Of a stretch of DNA of 14,083 nt, positions 11,195 to 14,083 are shown one piece after another. Position numbers and translations under genes: made by a program. Positions within the stretch are counted from its first letter, which is position 1; every line of letters begins with the position of its first letter. The notes below the pieces were generated by a model, which was given only the letters and a program-made list of their open reading frames with translations, had not been told where the DNA came from and did no database searches. This DNA is from JBDRKN01 sp043813955. GTDB lineage: Bacteria > Patescibacteriota > Patescibacteriia > Patescibacteriales > Patescibacteriaceae. The stretch spans positions 1 through 14,083 of the forward strand of contig JBDRKN010000043.1 of the NCBI GenBank assembly GCA_043813955.1, in the 5' to 3' direction.

Positions 11195-12394
11195 ATGATT
11201 TATTTTGACCACAGCGCGACTACGCCGCTTGATCCGCATGTATTAAAAGCTATGCAGCCTTATTTTTTAAAAAAATTCGGCAATTCATCTTCTTTACACA
11301 GCTATGGGCAGGAAGCAGCCAGGGCTGTTGATAAATTTCGCGCAAAAATTGCGAAAACATTAAACTGCGAGCCAGATGAAATTATTTTTACTTCAGGCTC
11401 TACTGAAGCTAATAACTTGGCAATCAAGGGCTTGATTATGGCGCTAAAAGAGCAGGGAGTAATCAAGCCCCATATAATCACTTCAATGATTGAGCATTCT
11501 GCTATTATTGAGCCATGCCGAGAGCTTGTTAAAAGCAAGCAGGCAGAAGTTACCTATCTTAAAGTCAAATCTAATGGAGTTATTGATATAAATGAGCTTA
11601 AAAAGTCAATCAAGGACAATACTGTTCTTGTTACAATAATGTATGCTAATAGCGAGGTTGGCTCTATGCAGCCTATAAAGGAGATTGGAAAATTTATTAA
11701 GGATGTTAATAAAGGCAGGGTTGAGCAAGGCAAGCTACTTCCTATTTATTTCCATTCTGACGCTACGCAGGCGGTTAATTTTGCAACCTGTGATACAAAG
11801 CATCTAAATCTTGATATGATGAGCCTGTCAGGCCATAAAATCTATGGTCCTAAAGGCGTTGGAGCTCTTTATGCTAAAAATAATATTCATATTAGCGCAT
11901 TGCAGAGAGGCGGGCATCATGAGAGAAATTTGCGAAGCGGAACTTTAAATGTTCCAGGCATAGTTGGCTTAGGAGCTGCGGTTGTATTAGCTCAGAAAGA
12001 TATGGAAAAGAATAATAAAAAGATTGTTAAACTGCGCGATTATCTTGTGGATAAAGTAAAGAAAAACATACCTGATGTCGTTTTGAATACAGATAGGAAA
12101 GTATCTTTGCCAAGCCATGCTCATTTTTCATTTTTGGGCGTAGAAGGAGAAGCTATTTTAATAGCTCTTGATTTAAAAGCCGGCATTGCAGTATCAACAG
12201 GCTCTGCCTGCGCTTCCTCCACTTTAGATGCTTCTCATGTACTATTGGCCATGGGAATTAAAAAAGAAATAGCTCATAATGCTATTCGTTTTACTTTGGG
12301 CAAGAATAATACTAAAAAAGAAATTGATACTTTAATTAAAGCTTTAAAAACTATTGTTAAGCGCTACAGGGAAATGGCTCCAGAATTAGGATAA
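11195..12394 (+). CDS. Cysteine desulfurase, NifS/IscS family
   Basis: This PLP enzyme takes sulfur from L-cysteine as a persulfide for Fe-S clusters and tRNA thiolation. It has 399 residues, the normal size. Landmarks: MIYFDHSATTPLDPHVLKAM (1-20), FTSGSTEANNLAIKG (65-79, PLP phosphate site), EHSAI with His101 stacking on PLP, DATQA with Asp189, SGHKIYGPKGVG with the PLP-binding Lys215, the Arg-containing RSGT, and the catalytic Cys339 in STGSACAS on a long loop as in group I (IscS/NifS) enzymes. Group I and its pairing with IscU fit an ISC/NIF-type rather than SUF-type system. It begins one base after the Nfu stop. Confidence 0.95.
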   Translation: MIYFDHSATTPLDPHVLKAMQPYFLKKFGNSSSLHSYGQEAARAVDKFRAKIAKTLNCEPDEIIFTSGSTEANNLAIKGLIMALKEQGVIKPHIITSMIEHSAIIEPCRELVKSKQAEVTYLKVKSNGVIDINELKKSIKDNTVLVTIMYANSEVGSMQPIKEIGKFIKDVNKGRVEQGKLLPIYFHSDATQAVNFATCDTKHLNLDMMSLSGHKIYGPKGVGALYAKNNIHISALQRGGHHERNLRSGTLNVPGIVGLGAAVVLAQKDMEKNNKKIVKLRDYLVDKVKKNIPDVVLNTDRKVSLPSHAHFSFLGVEGEAILIALDLKAGIAVSTGSACASSTLDASHVLLAMGIKKEIAHNAIRFTLGKNNTKKEIDTLIKALKTIVKRYREMAPELG

Positions 12395-12460
12395 TTGTTT
12401 TTTATTATAATTATGTTATTCTGTATATAGAATTAGTTCTTTAATTTTTAGGGGGAGAAT

Positions 12461-12919
12461 GTGTTAAAAACAGAAAATCTTTTTTTTGTAAGGCCTGGCA
12501 AGAATGGCCAAATTGAATTATTATCTAAAAATTTGCTTAATGTTATTGGCAAAAACAATTCATTGTCAATTGTGGCGCGCAAAAAAATAAAAAAATGCTG
12601 TTTGAGCGCAGAAATTATTGCTAACTATTTTGGTGTAAAGCATGAGGAATATGAAGAAGAAGAAAGATTTATTCCCATTACTGGCTTAATATCTTTGCTT
12701 GACCAAAAAATGGAGCAATACACAAATATAGTTTTAATAGATAATCAAGAATCTATTAAAAAGATGGCAATATATTATGCCAATATTCTAAAAATCAGCC
12801 ATAAAAATCTGCATAAAATAGATTTGTTAGATATTCATGGCAAAAAAGAAATAATTAAAGTTAAAAAGGGATGCGCATGGTGGATTAAACCACAATTGTC
12901 TGAACTTTTCACATTTTAA
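12461..12919 (+). CDS. Histidine-phosphatase-like protein without the catalytic His (probable pseudoenzyme)
   Basis: The protein has 152 residues from GTG 12461, which is preceded by a strong GGGGGAG ribosome binding site. Its layout follows the phosphoglycerate mutase-like (histidine phosphatase) fold. An N-terminal strand LFFVRPGKNG (7-16) stands where active enzymes have 'hhRHG'. SIVARKKIKKCCLSAEIIANYFG (36-58) resembles the 'S.L.RA.QTAEIIA' helix. TNIVLIDNQESIKKM (88-102) stands where 'hhhVSHxxxI' is expected. Thus the phosphate-accepting His is Pro12, and the second catalytic His position reads Asp or Asn. If the fold is right the protein should be catalytically dead and may bind a phospho-ligand. 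The assignment rests on weak pattern similarity. It forms its own transcription unit, closed by a terminator. Confidence 0.8.
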   Translation: MLKTENLFFVRPGKNGQIELLSKNLLNVIGKNNSLSIVARKKIKKCCLSAEIIANYFGVKHEEYEEEERFIPITGLISLLDQKMEQYTNIVLIDNQESIKKMAIYYANILKISHKNLHKIDLLDIHGKKEIIKVKKGCAWWIKPQLSELFTF

Positions 12920-12924
12920 TTTTT

Positions 12925-12955
12925 AAATCCATCCTATATGGGATGGATTTTTCTT
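12925..12955 (+). terminator. Intrinsic terminator after the 152-aa gene
   Basis: AAATCCATCC (12925-12934) pairs perfectly with GGATGGATTT (12941-12950) around a 6-base loop, followed by T residues. Confidence 0.92.
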
Positions 12956-12973
12956 GCCCCTTTATTTTTAATA

Positions 12974-12982
12974 TGCTATAAT
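12974..12982 (+). promoter_or_regulatory. Extended -10 promoter for the surface repeat protein
   Basis: TGCTATAAT gives a perfect TATAAT (12977-12982) with the TG extension. The expected start is near 12989, leaving a leader of about 57 bases before ATG 13046. Confidence 0.7.
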
Positions 12983-12991
12983 ACAACCATA

Positions 12992-13006
12992 GTTATCACA
13001 GATAAC
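12992..13006 (+). promoter_or_regulatory. Dyad GTTATC-ACA-GATAAC at the transcription start
   Basis: A perfect 6-base inverted repeat with a 3-base centre sits about 10 bases after the -10 box. It could be an operator for a repressor or a small hairpin at the mRNA 5' end. No regulator is identified. Confidence 0.5.
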
Positions 13007-13045
13007 AATTTTTAATATATATTCTAAATAATTTAAAAAAACAAT

Positions 13046-14083
13046 ATGAAAACCAATAAAACACTAATTACCATCCTAAAGATGTGTATTGTTATACTAA
13101 TAGTATCAATAATAACTAATATTATAGTCCGAGCAGGTACTCTAACCCCCTCAGCCTCTCCAGTAGCAACCAGCTATACTCTAACAGACATATATACCAG
13201 ATTAACAACAAATGCCACAGCTACAGAGGCAAACCATGTTTTCACGCCCTCTGCATCTCCAGCAGCCTCATTCTACACACTAACCCAGATATATGATGTT
13301 GTTCCTACAATTGTAGCTAATACTGTAAAACTAGGCACCTCATATCTAGGAATAGCTGGTTCGCTTACTCCAGAAGGATCTGGCACAGCAGCTGTAGCAG
13401 ACCTATTTAATGCTAAAACAGCTAATTTAACAAATGACTGGACTCTGGACACAGGAACATTAGATCTAGCCTGCAATGACCCTACATTTAACGGCACGCT
13501 CAACAAAGTAGCAACTGCATACGATGGAGCAGGAGACGGAACTAACAGATGGTGCATGACTAACTCCGGAGACGCTGTAGCAGGAGAAATGCTGTCTGGG
13601 AAAATAGCATGGGTAGATGGTATAGCAATAACCGGCTCTCTTGCCACCCAAACACTCTCAGCTGACAATGATACTGTAACAGCAGGAAACTACGCAGCTA
13701 CCACATTATCTGCTGTAGATCTTGATTTAACATCAGCTAATATATTATCAGGCAAAACAATATTTGGAATAGCAGGAGATTCTAATGTAGTTAATACCTC
13801 TACAGGAGACGCAATAGCAGGAGATCTGTTTAATAGCAAAATAGCATGGGTAGACGGCTCATCTGTTGCAGGAACATTAGATCTAGCCTGTAATGACCCT
13901 ACATTTAATGGCACGCTCAACAAAGTAGCAACAGCCTACGATGGAGCAGGAGATGGAACTAACAGATGGTGCATGAGTGATTCTGGAGATGCTACGGTTG
14001 GCCAATTACCAACAGGCACAATTGCATGGGTTGACGGAGTAGCTATTACTGGCACAGGAACTAAAACACTCTCAGCTGCCAAC
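13046..14083 (+). CDS. Secreted/surface repeat protein (partial, runs off the right edge)
   Basis: The frame is open from ATG 13046 to the window end, 346 residues so far. A hydrophobic N-terminal anchor or signal (about 7-28, after two lysines) precedes a Thr/Ala/Ser/Gly-rich exported region. Two copies of TPSASPxAxxYTLTxIY stand at 34-50 and 67-83. A 35-residue block containing LDLACNDPTFNGTLNKVATA occurs identically at 137-171 and 276-310, a period of 139 residues; each has two cysteines 27 apart (Cys143 and Cys170). Shorter GKxxWVDGxxxxG and TLSAxN segments recur between. I recall similar repeats in Parcubacteria surface proteins, often with a C-terminal Lcl/DUF1566-type domain not reached here. 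Leu CTA, Ile ATA and Thr ACA are favoured, unlike neighbouring genes. Confidence 0.88.
   Translation, partial: MKTNKTLITILKMCIVILIVSIITNIIVRAGTLTPSASPVATSYTLTDIYTRLTTNATATEANHVFTPSASPAASFYTLTQIYDVVPTIVANTVKLGTSYLGIAGSLTPEGSGTAAVADLFNAKTANLTNDWTLDTGTLDLACNDPTFNGTLNKVATAYDGAGDGTNRWCMTNSGDAVAGEMLSGKIAWVDGIAITGSLATQTLSADNDTVTAGNYAATTLSAVDLDLTSANILSGKTIFGIAGDSNVVNTSTGDAIAGDLFNSKIAWVDGSSVAGTLDLACNDPTFNGTLNKVATAYDGAGDGTNRWCMSDSGDATVGQLPTGTIAWVDGVAITGTGTKTLSAAN
13452..13559 (+). repeat. Internal 108-base repeat of the surface protein gene, copy 1
   Basis: It matches 13869-13976 at an offset of 417 bases (139 codons) with five differences. All five are synonymous (two TGC/TGT- or AAC/AAT-type changes, GAC/GAT, ACT/ACA, GCA/GCC), so the encoded residues are identical. 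Confidence 0.93.
13869..13976 (+). repeat. Internal 108-base repeat of the surface protein gene, copy 2
   Basis: Second copy of the block at 13452-13559. Similarity continues more weakly for about 17 bases past its end, with two changed residues (TN to SD). Confidence 0.93.

Noticed and set aside
12395..12460. Promoter between the desulfurase and the 152-aa gene
   Set aside because: TATAAT occurs at 12406-12411 but no matching -35 or TG extension is seen; the gene may instead be read through from the Fe-S operon.
13273..13923. Minus-strand open frames of 131, 61 and 77 codons
   Set aside because: They lie antisense to the surface repeat protein, owe their openness to its repetitive codons (two share the same peptide because of the DNA repeat), and have no ribosome binding site or family resemblance.

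Overview
The window is AT-rich, tightly packed and uses the standard code (UGA acts as a stop). Several families point to a Candidate Phyla Radiation / Patescibacteria genome, most likely Parcubacteria-like: a membrane-anchored Clp-type ATPase behind a small two-helix membrane protein, an atypical WecA/MraY-type transferase, tRNAs without encoded CCA, and a 'SASP..YTLTxIY' surface repeat protein. This placement rests on recalled family resemblance, not on a search.

Layout. Positions 1-420 hold the tail of an IS1595/ISXO2-like transposase, tRNA-Val(CAC), an odd tRNA with an AAA anticodon, and a terminator. Positions 448-3565 hold the membrane protein and a two-AAA-domain Clp-like ATPase, overlapping by 8 bases. 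A minus-strand hypothetical gene and a WecA/TagO-like glycosyl-1-phosphate transferase then diverge from overlapping promoters near 4020. rplU (ribosomal protein L21) follows.

Positions 5513-6652 hold a compact three-gene cassette with its own promoter. It encodes two small proteins and a caspase/CHAT-like (clan CD) cysteine peptidase with a visible His/Cys dyad. The cassette lies between the real 3' end of rplU and a second, decaying copy of that 3' end (6708-6807). The terminator hairpin beside the second copy is the exact reverse complement of the one after rplU. This looks like an inserted or duplicated module and is the best candidate here for an undescribed system.

Positions 6849-9590 (minus strand) are a replication/repair operon: dnaB, ybaB/ebfC, recR and a Cys-containing hypothetical. 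A small gene with its own promoter and terminator follows at 9702. Positions 10061-12394 are an iron-sulfur operon: an Rrf2/IscR-type regulator, an IscU scaffold, a Nfu-type domain protein and a NifS/IscS cysteine desulfurase. It is interrupted after iscU by a terminator and a 22-base tandem repeat. At 12461 is a small protein that looks like a histidine phosphatase without its catalytic His. From 13046 a secreted repeat protein runs off the window end, with codon choice unlike its neighbours.

The genes thus cover membrane-linked proteostasis, envelope glycan synthesis, translation, replication/recombination, Fe-S assembly and cell-surface display, plus one accessory peptidase cassette.
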